Shown in pieces: positions 1-9,640 of a DNA stretch of 64,000 nt. The position numbers and the translations under genes are program-made. This DNA comes from Euclidia mi (Eukaryota; Arthropoda; Insecta; Lepidoptera; Erebidae): contig OX123188.2 of NCBI GenBank assembly GCA_944739405.2, positions 67,475,251 to 67,539,250 on the forward strand. The letters are read 5' to 3'. The notes beneath the pieces are model-generated. The model worked only from the letters and a program-made list of their open reading frames with translations, was not told where the DNA came from and did not search any database. Each line of letters opens with the position of its first letter. Within the stretch, counting starts at the first letter, position 1.

Positions 1-828
1 TGTCAGCAATTTCTTTGCTTTTTCTGTTTCTATTTCCGTTAGATCGTCTTTGCAACCTTTCAAAACACTATCTACGTTAACGTTAGTCCCAGCCAAACTC
101 TTGGTTTCCTGGCAGTTTCGTAACCAAGCGACTTCCACGGACTCTCCTATCTCAGAACCCTTTTTCAAAACTTTTTCTTCATCACTTAAATTTAGGACAG
201 GTATGACAGCCATTTGTGAAGAAGCAACAACTACACATGCTGGCAACCATGGATCGTGATCTCCATTGTCTTCTATCATTATGCAACGTCGCTGACTCGA
301 AGTGGCAGGTAATGTGACAGGAACAAATGTCTGTGACCTAGGTGCGAGCTTGCTCTCCTTGAGGCACAAAACCTTTCCCGTGCCTCCACCTCTCATTGGA
401 ATCTCCACATCTCCACACTTTAGGATACCACACTTAATATCCAATCTACATTGGTGATCTCTGAAGAAGTCTAGCCCAACAATGCAGTCGTCGATGATGT
501 CTGCAATCAGTGCTTTTTGCCAATACAATTCGTCACCTACTTTAAAAGCCACTATTTGCTCTCCCCTGACTGGGATGTGCTGGCCGGTAGCCGTTGTCAG
601 TCGAGGTTGAATTGACTGTTTTAGAATCTTTCCATTCTTCCTTATCAGGTGAGTCCCTATAACAGTTCGAGACGCACCGGTGTCCAAGGTCAGCAAACAG
701 GTAACGCCATTGACCGCTCCATCAATGGTTAAACTGTTCCCATCCGTGCTTTGTCGGATACAAACTTTAGGGGCTTTTCGTCTACCGGCCAGCGCTTGCC
801 CCGCAGCCCTGGCTGGAATTAGTTTTCC
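1..828 (-). CDS. pol: Ty3/Gypsy protease-pol, partial (left edge)
   Basis: Aspartic protease and start of the polyprotein of the same Gypsy element as the neighbouring gag. The frame is the -1 frame relative to gag and is open from the gag stop region to the window edge, about 275 codons with no stop. The retropepsin active site DTGAS is at 670-684, followed by IGTHLI, and a second conserved stretch IVGLDFF sits near 460-480. Reverse transcriptase, RNase H and integrase would lie beyond position 1. There is no ATG at the head, so expression by ribosomal frameshifting from gag is inferred. The lack of stops suggests a relatively young copy. Confidence 0.85.
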
Positions 829-2120
829 TGGTCGTGTTCGGACGTTTGAACAGTAGCGTCAGTCTTACGTTTACGTATCGGACAGCTACTGCTGAAATGT
901 CCTGGTTCCCTGCAGCTATAACATTTTGGGCCAAATCTTCGCTCTGTTCGCTGCATTTCTGCGGCCACAATTCGGACTCGTCCACCCTTGTTGTCTCGAC
1001 GGACAGCCTCCACTTCGAGAGCATGCGCTAAAGCGTCCTTAACGTTGTCATGGTGCTTCAGACGAACGGCAGACCTGACCTCATCGTCATAAATGCCATC
1101 AATGAACGCCTGGAGACGCATGCTTTGGACTTGTGCCGGGGGTGCAGACTGGTAAGCTTTTCCTACCATTTTCTCTACTTCTAGAGACCACTGCTGCAAT
1201 GACTCGTTAGGGCGCTGACAGCGATTACGCAACTGAGCACGGAATACAAATTCCAAATGCGCCTCTCCATACCTGGACTCTAGAGCCTCGATGAGCTGTT
1301 CATATGTGGCGTCCTTCCCCACAGACTGTAGCACTGATATTGCACCATCGCGTAAGGCCAGAGCGAGTGCAGTCTTGGCCTGCTCTCTGTTCCAACTGTT
1401 ACTAGAAGAAGCGGCTTCAAACTGCATCCTGTACGCCTCCCAGGATGATGTACCATCGAAAGAAGGCACTTTAAAATTACCAGCACCAGATGAGGTGACT
1501 GCGACTGAAGGGACGTTGGCCTTAATCCTCTTGAACTCCTCCTCTATGCGGCTGTGCATCTCATCCGATACTGATGCCATGCGGGACTGCACCTCTTCCG
1601 ACACTGCCGCCTTGCAGGACTGTATCTCTTCCTCTATAGTAGCCATGCGAGATTGCACTTCACCGATACACATCTCCATCTCGGTGATCTTACGAGCGTT
1701 CTCCGATATATAATGGCGAATCTCATTCTGGCTCTCCATCATCTCGCTAAGCTGAGATTGTAGCTGCTGCGAGTTTTGCTCGAGTTGAGATTCGAGTCGC
1801 TGCGAGTTTTGCTGGAGCTGCTGCGAGTTTTCGTCGAGTCGAGATTCGAGTCGCTGCGAGTTTTCCTGAAGCTGCTGCGAGTTTTCGTCGAGTCGAGATT
1901 CGAGTCGCTGCGAGTTTTCCTGAAGCGACTGTTGGAATAGTGCAGCAAGGTCTGCCAGAGATAGCGGGTTAGCTGCGCTTGCGGACGTAAATACCCCTCC
2001 TTCGTAGCCACCTCCTTGCGAAGGAGCTTCCCTGCCCACAACTTCTGGATTAGAGTCGCCTTGTTCTTGAGCGGCAGCCCTCGCACGTGTCGTAGGCCCT
2101 TCCCTTGGCATGACTGGCAT
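819..2120 (-). CDS. gag: Ty3/Gypsy gag polyprotein
   Basis: Capsid/nucleocapsid precursor of an LTR retrotransposon, about 433 residues from the first ATG (complement of 2118-2120). An upstream GTG in the same frame lies inside the primer site and is unlikely to be used. The N-terminal third contains a heptad-rich repeat of the type ENSQRLESRLD, repeated several times (about 1740-1930) and predicted to be coiled coil. The middle is a retrotransposon gag capsid-like region (EALESRYGEAHLEFVF). Near the C terminus is one CCHC zinc knuckle, CYSCREPGHFSSSC, at about 885-930. It ends at TAA 819-821, where the pol frame takes over. The leader between LTR and ATG is only about 30 bases. Confidence 0.85.
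   Translation of the reverse strand: MPVMPREGPTTRARAAAQEQGDSNPEVVGREAPSQGGGYEGGVFTSASAANPLSLADLAALFQQSLQENSQRLESRLDENSQQLQENSQRLESRLDENSQQLQQNSQRLESQLEQNSQQLQSQLSEMMESQNEIRHYISENARKITEMEMCIGEVQSRMATIEEEIQSCKAAVSEEVQSRMASVSDEMHSRIEEEFKRIKANVPSVAVTSSGAGNFKVPSFDGTSSWEAYRMQFEAASSSNSWNREQAKTALALALRDGAISVLQSVGKDATYEQLIEALESRYGEAHLEFVFRAQLRNRCQRPNESLQQWSLEVEKMVGKAYQSAPPAQVQSMRLQAFIDGIYDDEVRSAVRLKHHDNVKDALAHALEVEAVRRDNKGGRVRIVAAEMQRTERRFGPKCYSCREPGHFSSSCPIRKRKTDATVQTSEHDQEN
822..828 (-). promoter_or_regulatory. Candidate -1 ribosomal frameshift heptamer
   Basis: The minus strand reads GGAAAAC directly before the gag TAA. The protease-pol frame is the -1 frame and has no start codon, so a slip at this place would fuse gag to pol. 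The heptamer departs from the strict XXXYYYZ rule in its first three bases, so efficiency is uncertain. Confidence 0.5.
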
Positions 2121-2134
2121 CCTTAATCCTTCCA

Positions 2135-2152
2135 ATCCCACTTCTGACACCA
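2135..2152 (-). other. Primer-binding site, tRNA-Leu type
   Basis: The minus strand reads TGGTGTCAGAAGTGGGAT, complementary to a tRNA 3' end ending in CCA whose T arm matches insect tRNA-Leu as I recall it. It lies two bases after the LTR end, where reverse transcription of an LTR element would be primed. Confidence 0.75.
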
Positions 2153-2442
2153 GTTGTTACGGACGGGGTAACAGGATTGGAAGGAAACACCGAGTAGCAC
2201 TGATGACACTTTATTCCACTTCACACACGACACGCCGTTTAATTTCGACGCAGACAGCACCAACACTAGCGTCTTTTGCACTGCACTTTTCACTGCACTT
2301 CACTGCACTTCACTGCACTTTACTGCACTATACTTTCACTTTTCACTTTTTACTACTTCTTCTTTCTTCCTTCTACTTCTTCCTTCTTCTTCTTCACTTT
2401 ACCACTTTTCAACTTAAACTGGCGCTTAGCGCGTCTACACCG

Positions 2443-2454
2443 CCTTATATACCC
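2443..2454 (-). promoter_or_regulatory. TATA box in LTR
   Basis: The minus strand reads GGGTATATAAGG about 330 bases upstream of the gag ATG, inside the LTR. Transcription would start roughly 30 bases further down, near 2415. Confidence 0.55.
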
Positions 2455-2511
2455 CTAAGAATGTTCTAGATCTACTAATTTCGATTGTCTTTTCGTTATT
2501 CAATTGTTTTT

Positions 2512-2681
2512 CCATCTCCTGTCTCTTTTTAACCTTTCCATTCCTTCTTGAAGTTTCTAGAATTTTCTAATCTTTATTCGAAATATTTAAATTTGTGTTT
2601 CCATCTCCTGTCTCTTTTTAACCTTTCCATTCCTTCCTGAAGTTTCTAGAATTTTCTAATTTTTACTCGAAATATTTAAAT
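2512..2681. repeat. Two ~81-bp direct repeats in the LTR U3
   Basis: The stretch 2512-2592 recurs at 2601-2681 with a few substitutions, offset 89 bases. Position upstream of the TATA box suggests duplicated enhancer-like sequence, which is inference. Confidence 0.8.
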
Positions 2682-2756
2682 AATCTTTTAAATATTTGCC
2701 AAATATTCATAAACATTTTCCAAATTTCATAAAAACCATAATCCACATAACAGTTA

Positions 2757-2830
2757 TGACTGGGATTTGAACCCAAGCCTTCAGAACGTGAACGGAATGT
2801 GTTATCCGCACGGCCATCGCCTTGTTGTCA
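2757..2830 (-). repeat. Decayed tRNA-like sequence / SINE head
   Basis: On the minus strand an A-box-like GATGGCCGTGCGG is followed about 35 bases later by a B box GGGTTCAAATCCC with a T-arm-like stem. No matching acceptor stem is present, so it is a tRNA pseudogene or the head of a tRNA-derived SINE rather than a tRNA gene. It abuts the Gypsy LTR. Confidence 0.45.
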
Positions 2831-3023
2831 ATGACTGGTAAATTTGGCGAACACTTGATAGAGTGTATACGTCATCGAACTAAAAACTCATTTCCAAATA
2901 ATAAAATAGTCTTCAAACCTCTTTGCTAATAAATTATTGTGTTTGATGACCGGATAGTTTGTCGTGTAGACGTCAGAAGACCTTGGCAACGGTAGTGATG
3001 ACAGCTTGGCACGACACCGGCCG

Positions 3024-4093
3024 TCACAATATGTTTCTATAATTTTGCTTCTGTGTATCTTCTGAGTTACCGGTAGATCCACTTTCATTTGAAGGCTGGT
3101 CCATTTCATAATGCTCATCCTTTTTACTTTCCTCTTTACGTTTATTTGTAAATTTCTGAGATTTTTTAGAAGGTTCTGGCTCTGTAGACTCCTCCATAGG
3201 CTCCTCTGTATCTCGCTTGTCGTCAAAAGAATCCTCATGGGCTAACTCTATCTGTTCTGTACGATTCCGTGTTCCTGACATCAGGATATCCCTATATGAC
3301 TTTTCTTTAGACTGGGGAGTATTGTGTATTTTGGTCATGTTTACCTCTTCGTTGATAAATGATGCCCAAACCTCCAACATCCCGCGCATTGACTAACGGG
3401 GAAGGTATATGGTTCTACATTAAATCTGCACCCGTATAGGAGCACATACGGGGGTAAGGTAGAACTTTTAAAACAAATGCGAATAGACTCGCTTTGTATC
3501 CACTCTCCGTTAGCTGATTGCCTTTTTAGTCTTTTTACAGAAACAACTTCATTTTCACATTCTATACTCTCCAGGAACTCCTTCTCTTCAATATCTAAAT
3601 CAATTTGTTTCACAACGCCATATGACAAACTTATTTCATCAATAAATTGACATCTATAGCCTAAACATTGCAGTTTACTACAATTAATCAGATTGACCGC
3701 GTTACTTCTATCTTCAAACTCAATATGTATCTTATAGGGGTTTTTATATTGAATCTTTAATATATTCTTAATATTTTCAGCTCTTAATAATTTAGCCATA
3801 CCAAAAGGCTTGGGCAAAATTTCTTTCGACGTTACGCACACTATTATTTTGTCATTTCCTGTTTTAGGTGAATTGATTATGTACTCACCACTAGCGGGGT
3901 CCGTAATCGGGCCATTTGACATAGTCGGTATGCTTGACATAGTCGGGTTATTTGAAGTAGTACGGGCATTTGACGTCGTCGGGGCCTTTGATGTGCCGGT
4001 CGCTAATTTCTTTTGGTTATTTCTCACCGTAATAAATCCCAAATCATCCTCTATTATCTCTTCGTTATCTGATCGCACCCTTTTCTCCGTCAT
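3024..4093 (-). pseudogene. Non-LTR retrotransposon ORF1 remnant (Jockey-type)
   Basis: Nucleic-acid binding ORF1 protein of a LINE, broken into two frames: 4093-3341 and 3389-3024. The first piece has a Thr/Ser/Asn-rich N terminus (repeated TMS, TTSN words), a central region resembling the RNA-binding part of Jockey-group ORF1, and begins a zinc knuckle CAGCWRFGH that is cut off by a frame break before its last Cys. The second piece has the charged C terminus (KEKSYRDIL onward). No ORF2 follows, so the copy is truncated. Its 5' untranslated part probably reaches about 4200, where it meets the BEL/Pao fragment. Family placement comes from the knuckle motif and layout only. Confidence 0.6.
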
Positions 4094-4239
4094 TCTGTCT
4101 ATTTCCTCGCTCTGCTTCGCTCACTATCTCTAACTTATTGCTCACATTTTTGTACTAAGTCTCCTTCTACCACATCACTTTCACTTGAATCACAAAAGTC
4201 CAAACTATCCATTATTCAATAACATTAGTTTCATCAAAA

Positions 4240-6930
4240 GTAATATGTGGGTCGGTATTATGAAAAATCACGACTCGGGCAAACTCGACCTTGGCTTGAC
4301 GCGTGCGCTCACCTCGGCGATTCGCGCGGGACTGGAGCAAAATAACTTACCGCCCGCTATTGAGACGGTATTTGGGTATGTGATTATGGGTACCGTACCT
4401 ACATTACATACTTCTCAATACGTTACGTCTTGCTGTTGTTCTGTTCTTCAAGAAAATGATATTGATTCTCTTCTCAAGCGATTTTGGGAGCTTGAAGAGG
4501 TTACCGCACCGCCCTCGATGAGCCGTAAAGATCTCGAGTGTGAAGAACATTTCCGCGCTACCACTGTTCGTGGCAGATACGTTGTGGCGTTGCCATTCTG
4601 TGGTGACCCTTATTCGTTCGGCGACTCGTACGCTGCTGCGCTCAGACGTTTCCATTGTTTGGAACGTAAACTTGATGCATCACTTAAGTTACGCAGCGCC
4701 TATAATGACGTCATTCGTGACTACATAGATAAAGGTTTTTTGAGTGTAGTTGTAGACAACGAGGGCAACTCTCTACCCTCATATTATATCCCGCATCACG
4801 GCGTAGTTCGCGAAGATAAAACCTCTACTAAACTTCGTGTGGTTTTAGATGCTAGTTGTTAGACTAGATCGGGTCAGTCGATTAATGACATTTTGCATGC
4901 CGGCCCCAATCTACAGGATGATTTATTAACATCTTAATAAAGTTTCATCTTTTCCAAATCGCTCTGTCAGCTGATTGCCGCCAAATGTTTCTCAATATCG
5001 GCGTTCGCGAATCTGACCGTAGATTTCAACGGATCTTTTATCGTTTTGACAAGAAAGAACCTTTATCTGTGTATCAGTTCAATCATGTTTGTTTTGGACT
5101 CAAGTCTAGCCCATATCACGCGTTACGAGTTGTTCGCCAGTTGATCGCTGATGAAGGCGATCACTTTCCCGCCGCAGCGGCTGTTGCCACTTCCGCTTTG
5201 TACATGGATGACATTGCCTGTAGTGTCATATCCGCTCCGCTAGCAATTTCGCTTTGTGAAGAGCTTATTCAGCTTTTCAAGCGAGGCCAGTTTGATCTTG
5301 TCAAATGGACAAGCAACTCTAAGGAGGTTCTCGCACGCATACCAGATTCTCATAAGGCTTCTCCAGACATTGAGTTTGAGAAGTTTGTACCGCATAAGGT
5401 TCTCGGTTTCCGCTGGGACAAATCCTGCGATAGTTTTCGTCTCACCACCAGTTGATAAGTGCACCAAACGCACTATGCTGTCCACAGTGGCTCGACTATG
5501 GGATATAATGGGTTTTGTGGCTCCCACAATTTTGTACGCCAAGCTCTTGATTAAAGAGCTTTGGCTATCAAAGTGTGAGTGGGATGAAACACCCCCTGAC
5601 CATATTGTCGCCGCTTGGGGCCAGTTTTGTATTGAGCTAACCGCGCTCAATCAAATTACTATTCCGCGTCATTTTGGGTTGGTAGATGGATGTACCATCA
5701 AATTAATAGGTTTCGCTGACGCCAGCGAGCGTGCTTACGTCAGAGTCGTATATCTGCAAGTCCGCATTGGTTCTAACTACTCGGTGCAGTTAGTTTGTGC
5801 CAAGTCTAAGGTCTCGCCTGTTAAAACCATTTCGGTTCCGAGACTGGAGTTGTGCGCGGCCCTTCTGCTGTCTCAGTTGCTCCGCAAGGTTCAAGACACA
5901 GTTTTGCCCCACTACCCCATTAATAAAATATACGCATTTTCCGACTCCAAAGTAGTGCTTGCTTGGATTCATTCTTCTCCTCATCGCTGGCAGACTTTTG
6001 TCACCAACCGCGTTAGCAAATTGATTGAACTGGTTCCTGCTACTTGTTTCAATCACGTCGCGGGTATTGAGAACCCCGCAGATTGCTTGTCTCGTGGTGT
6101 CACTCCACTTAATCTTCTGCATCATCCATTGTGGCATCGTGGACCTTCTTGGATTTCCCATGATCCGTCAGAATGGCCCATGCAACCCTTTGACCACAGT
6201 GCAGAAGACGAAGATGTACCCGAACGGAAGTCTGTTTCTTATCCCGTGATTGCTGAGGTTGCGGAGTCTCCCATCTATGCACTCGCACTACGCATGTCAT
6301 CGTGGTCTAAGTTACTCCGCGCCATCGTTTATGTCTATAGGTTTCTTAGGCACCTACCTAATGAGACTTTTGTATCAAGTACTGATATCAAATTCGCAGA
6401 ATGTAAGTTACTACGAGCTGTACAGGCTGTTCATTTTAGTAACGATATTCAAAATTTGAAAGACAATGTACCTTGTTCTCCCGCTATCCTTAGACTCAAG
6501 CCGTTTCTCGATGAACACGGCGTCATACGCGTTGGGGGTCGTCTGTCAAATTCGGATGAACCTTATAACTACAAACATCCTTGTATTCTGCCGCGACATG
6601 ATCATGTTGTCGACCTTCTTGTTGATTTTTATCACAAGAAACACCTCCATGCCGGTCCAGAGTTGCTTATGTCCTTACTTAGGCATAAGTATTGGATTTT
6701 AGCCGCTCGACGAATAATTCGTCACAGAATACATAAATATAACGTCTGTTTTTAAATTTCATCCGCGTCCGACTTTCCCTCCCATTGCCGATCTCCCTAG
6801 CCAGCGCGTCAACCAGGTTGCTAAAGCGTTTACACACACCGGTTGTGATTACGCAGGACCACTGCAGTATACGCCAGTGCGTGGTCGAGGTGTTAAAAGC
6901 CGTAAAGCCTGGCTATGTATTTTTACATGC
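4240..6930 (+). pseudogene. pol: BEL/Pao pol, first part (RT, RNase H, integrase start)
   Basis: Pol of a BEL/Pao LTR retrotransposon, lacking gag and 5' LTR. In order: protease-RT linker with PAIETVFGYVIMG, the RT entry motif YYIPHHGVV, reverse transcriptase with catalytic YMDD at 5201-5212, RNase H region beginning about 5690 (FADASERAY, FSDSKVVLAW), the H-C integrase zinc region (about 6560-6755) and the start of the integrase core (CDYAGPL near 6850). Lesions: TAG at 4861, two stops near 4936, a frame change about 5450 and TAA at 6753. The integrase frame runs into TTAA 6931-6934 and resumes at 8525 after the piggyBac insert. No 5' LTR is visible; the left end abuts a LINE remnant. Confidence 0.85.
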
Positions 6931-7434
6931 TTAACCCTTTTCTTGGCAATGTATCTTTAGAGATACATCAAAATTTGAAAAATTCTAACCCGAACATTTC
7001 TTTACTAAAACAGAATAAATTTATGTAAAGGTTTACTTTAGTTCTTTGTTTTCGAACACGCGTTTATTTTTTTCAAATTGTCGGCACTGGTGAGCTGACA
7101 AAATTATTTCATTATCGATCGACGCCTTGCTCCCGCGCATACAGGTAAGTGATATGCATAAAATAATGTTTTTTGTATGTATTTCATGGATTTATTTCTA
7201 AAATTTTAAATTATAATTGTTTTTCTACTAAATAATCAATTTGGAGTACAAAAAATTGTCTGTCTTGGAGGGCTTTATTGGATTTTTAACTGCATGTATC
7301 TCGCCGTGCACACCGCCAAGTACCCAACAGTTTTATGTTTACTAGGGATGTATCTCGTGATGCACACTGCCAAGCCTATTATTCTTCCAAAAGTTTACCG
7401 TTTTTTCTGTTATTTATAGGTAAAAAAGCTCCAA

Positions 7435-7695
7435 GTGCTTTCGAGAGCTAGACAAATTCTTGCTTTTGTGCCAGAATCCAATCAATCATTAAATGGTGAA
7501 GAAAGTTCGGAGTCTGATTGTGAATTTGTTGATATTACTTTTCAAAAGCATTTTAATAACGCATCTTCATCGATCCCTCGCTTCCATCTTCACTTGAAAA
7601 TCTTCACGTACTTTCTGATAATGAGTGTAACCTTGTCGCGCAAACAAGAACAGGTTCCTGTCCTTCGGAATCAGATCAGCACAACCAACTACTGA
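7435..7695 (+). pseudogene. piggyBac transposase N-terminal remnant
   Basis: An 86-codon open frame with Ser/Glu-rich acidic sequence (GEESSESDCEFVD), typical of the poorly conserved acidic N terminus of piggyBac transposases. The true start cannot be fixed, since the listed first codon is GTG. The frame is lost after 7695 and no DDD core follows. Assignment depends on the enclosing element. Confidence 0.45.
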
Positions 7696-8047
7696 AACCT
7701 ATTCCAAGGACTCTTCTGCTCAAGATTCTCTACTTTCATCTATTCCACCATCGCACATCGCCTACTTCAGTTTTTATCACAGCAAGAGACCTAGAAACCC
7801 AGTGTTGTGTTATTTTAAATCGGGGACTTGACACTCGAATAATTGCAAGTAACTGAACCTGAAAATATTCCGTTACCATAATTATATGGTAACGGAACAA
7901 GGGCCGCTATATTCTGGGAGGTTGAAACCAATAAATAAATCAAACTCTATGCCACCAGTAACAAAGAAAACGATACCTTGAATTGCCAGGCCGACTACAG
8001 ATGTTAGATTTGATTGATATAATTATTTCACTTCATTTGGCTTCAAG

Positions 8048-8134
8048 GTTCGATGCAAGCTTTGCGTACTAGATAAGACTACAATCACGTGTATGAAATG
8101 CGGTTTAAACTATGCTTACTGCCAGGTAGAAATT
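8048..8134 (+). pseudogene. piggyBac transposase C-terminal Cys-rich remnant
   Basis: A short frame reads CKLC, then about nine residues, then CMKCGLNYAYC. This is the C-x2-C ... C-x2-C ... C pattern of the zinc-binding domain that piggyBac transposases use to bind their subterminal DNA. It is too short for routine ORF calling. It lies at the right place, shortly before the 3' terminal repeats, supporting an internal deletion. Confidence 0.65.
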
Positions 8135-8524
8135 GTTTTTACAATATTATAACACACATACCTAAGAAGATTTTGTTATTTTTGTTACGAAAGAAGTTCT
8201 ATTCATGTTAGTCAACTTATATTTTAATAAAATATACTGTTTATATGTGAAAATGCATCTTTTGTTCCTTTTTGTTATAATATATGATTCTACAGCAAAG
8301 TTATATCAAACTTGGCAGTGTATCTTTAGAGATACATTGAAATCGTTATATATTTTTAAGGCCTCTTGGCAATGTATCCCACAAGATACATGTGGTTTTT
8401 TTTAAACTACCGGCATAAGATTTTTTTTTCGATTTTTCTAGGCATCTGTGGGTTATTAATATTATGTGGTATAAAAATTATTTTGATACTCAATCTTTTT
8501 TTTCTCTGCCAAGTTAAGGGTTAA

Positions 8525-9328
8525 CGACGCGCGCTACGCATATTGAAGTTGCGACAGATTTAAGCACGGTGTCATTCCTGGCAGCCCTTAAACGATTTCT
8601 CTCACGGCGCGGCCCTATACAGTGTCAGTTTGTACACGAATAACGGCACTTGTTTTGTGGGCGCAAGCTCTTATTTACGCGACCTTTATAAGTTTCTCAG
8701 GGAAGAATATCGTACTCGTCTTCAGGAAGAACTTTCCATAAATCATATTGACTGGAAGTTTATTCCACCAGCATCACCACATTTCGGTGGATGTTGGGAA
8801 AGCATGGTCAAAGTAATTAAAACGCATCTCTTCAAGGTTATAGGTCAACAGATCCTCTCTTACGAAGAGCTTTTAACTGTCCTTGCACAAGTCAAGGCAC
8901 TGATCAACTCGCGTCCGCTCACGGCATTGAGTAGTGACCCTGCAGAACCATCCGCGTTAAGCCCTGCACATTTTCTGAACACAGTGCAATTATCGTCATT
9001 TCCGACCCCTGAAGCAGACTCTTCAAGCTGGCTCCAGAGACATACTCTGCTGGATAAACTCGTGCAGTCGTTCTGGCGGCGCTGGCGTGCGGAATATCTA
9101 CACCAGCTTCAGGCTAGGTCCAAGTGGAATAGTCCTGCATCCCCTATACGGGAGGGTACGTTGTTCGTCATAATACATGAAAATGCTCCGCCGCTTTCAT
9201 GGCCGTTAGCTATCGTAGAGAAATTGCATACTTCCAAGGACAGTACAACCCGCGTTGTTACCGTGAAAACCGCTAAGGGGAGCTACGTGCGCCCTGTTGT
9301 ACGTCTCTGTCCGCTTCCAAATCAGTGA
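8525..9328 (+). pseudogene. pol: BEL/Pao integrase second part and C-terminal domain
   Basis: Continuation of the integrase core after the piggyBac insert. It begins in the frame left at 6930 (RATHIEVATD), has a frameshift near 8627-8635 inside the second catalytic Asp motif region (YTNNGTCFVGA), then the HFGGCWESMVK segment with the catalytic Glu region, ALINSRPLT, and the DUF5641-type C-terminal tail (LVQSFWRRWRAEYLHQLQ) to a TGA at 9326-9328. Length and order fit BEL/Pao pol. Function is lost through the insert and frameshifts. Confidence 0.85.
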
Positions 9329-9640
9329 GATCTAGCCTGAAGTTGGATCTACCTCTTAGTTTAAGTATTTAGTTAGTAGTTTTCGCTATTATTGCGTTTG
9401 TAGTTTTCGCTAAAGTTAATTTAGATTAATTTTATTATCATATCGCTGTCTTAGCCTATTGATGGGTTATGCGGTAGTACACCCAACATAGCTAAGTTCG
9501 TCACCGCGATCATCGACGTGAGAGACAGTCTAGAACTTTCGAGAAGCTCGAAGAAACGTGTCCGCCATACCGCACAGCACCGCTATAATTTTACCGCTCC
9601 CGCTTTATACTAAAACCGCCCGCGAGTGAAAGTGATTTGT
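9329..9640 (+). other. Probable 3' end of the BEL/Pao element
   Basis: Non-coding DNA directly after the pol stop. A 3' LTR would be expected here, possibly starting with TG near 9460, but there is no second LTR to compare and no clear boundary. Confidence 0.3.

Larger units (their letters stand above)
2155..2752 (-). repeat. 5' LTR of the left-edge Ty3/Gypsy element
   Basis: A 598-base block bounded by TGTTAC and ATAACA on the plus strand, so TGTTA...TAACA on the element strand, next to a primer-binding site and gag. It contains a minus-strand TATA box (2443-2454), a CACTGCACTT-type short tandem repeat (about 2279-2330) and two direct repeats in U3. The partner LTR would be left of the window, so the ends and target duplication cannot be verified. 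Confidence 0.75.
6942..8391. repeat. Subterminal repeat set of the piggyBac element
   Basis: A motif CTTGGCAATGTATC followed by a palindromic GATACAT half appears at 6942-6968, 8310-8336 and 8364-8391 on the plus strand, and in inverted orientation at 7292-7320 and 7347-7374. Such subterminal repeats in piggyBac elements are known transposase-binding regions; binding here is inference. Confidence 0.7.
6935..8520 (+). mobile_element. Internally deleted piggyBac element
   Basis: A 1586-base insertion flanked by TTAA at 6931-6934 and 8521-8524, the invariant piggyBac target duplication. The ends begin CCCTTTTCTTGGCA and, on the other strand, CCCTTAACTTGGCA, an imperfect terminal inverted repeat. 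Five subterminal copies of a CTTGGC-GTATC-type motif lie inside. Two transposase remnants survive: an N-terminal-like ORF (7435-7695) and a C-terminal Cys-rich segment (8048-8134). The DDD catalytic core is gone, so it is non-autonomous. It sits inside a BEL/Pao integrase whose frame is in register across one TTAA. Confidence 0.9.

Noticed and set aside
2110..2469. Plus-strand ORFs rich in His, Cys, Leu and Phe
   Set aside because: They translate the short tandem repeat and T-rich part of the LTR; no family resemblance.
2757..2830. tRNA gene
   Set aside because: A and B boxes are visible but no acceptor stem pairs; treated as SINE or pseudogene.
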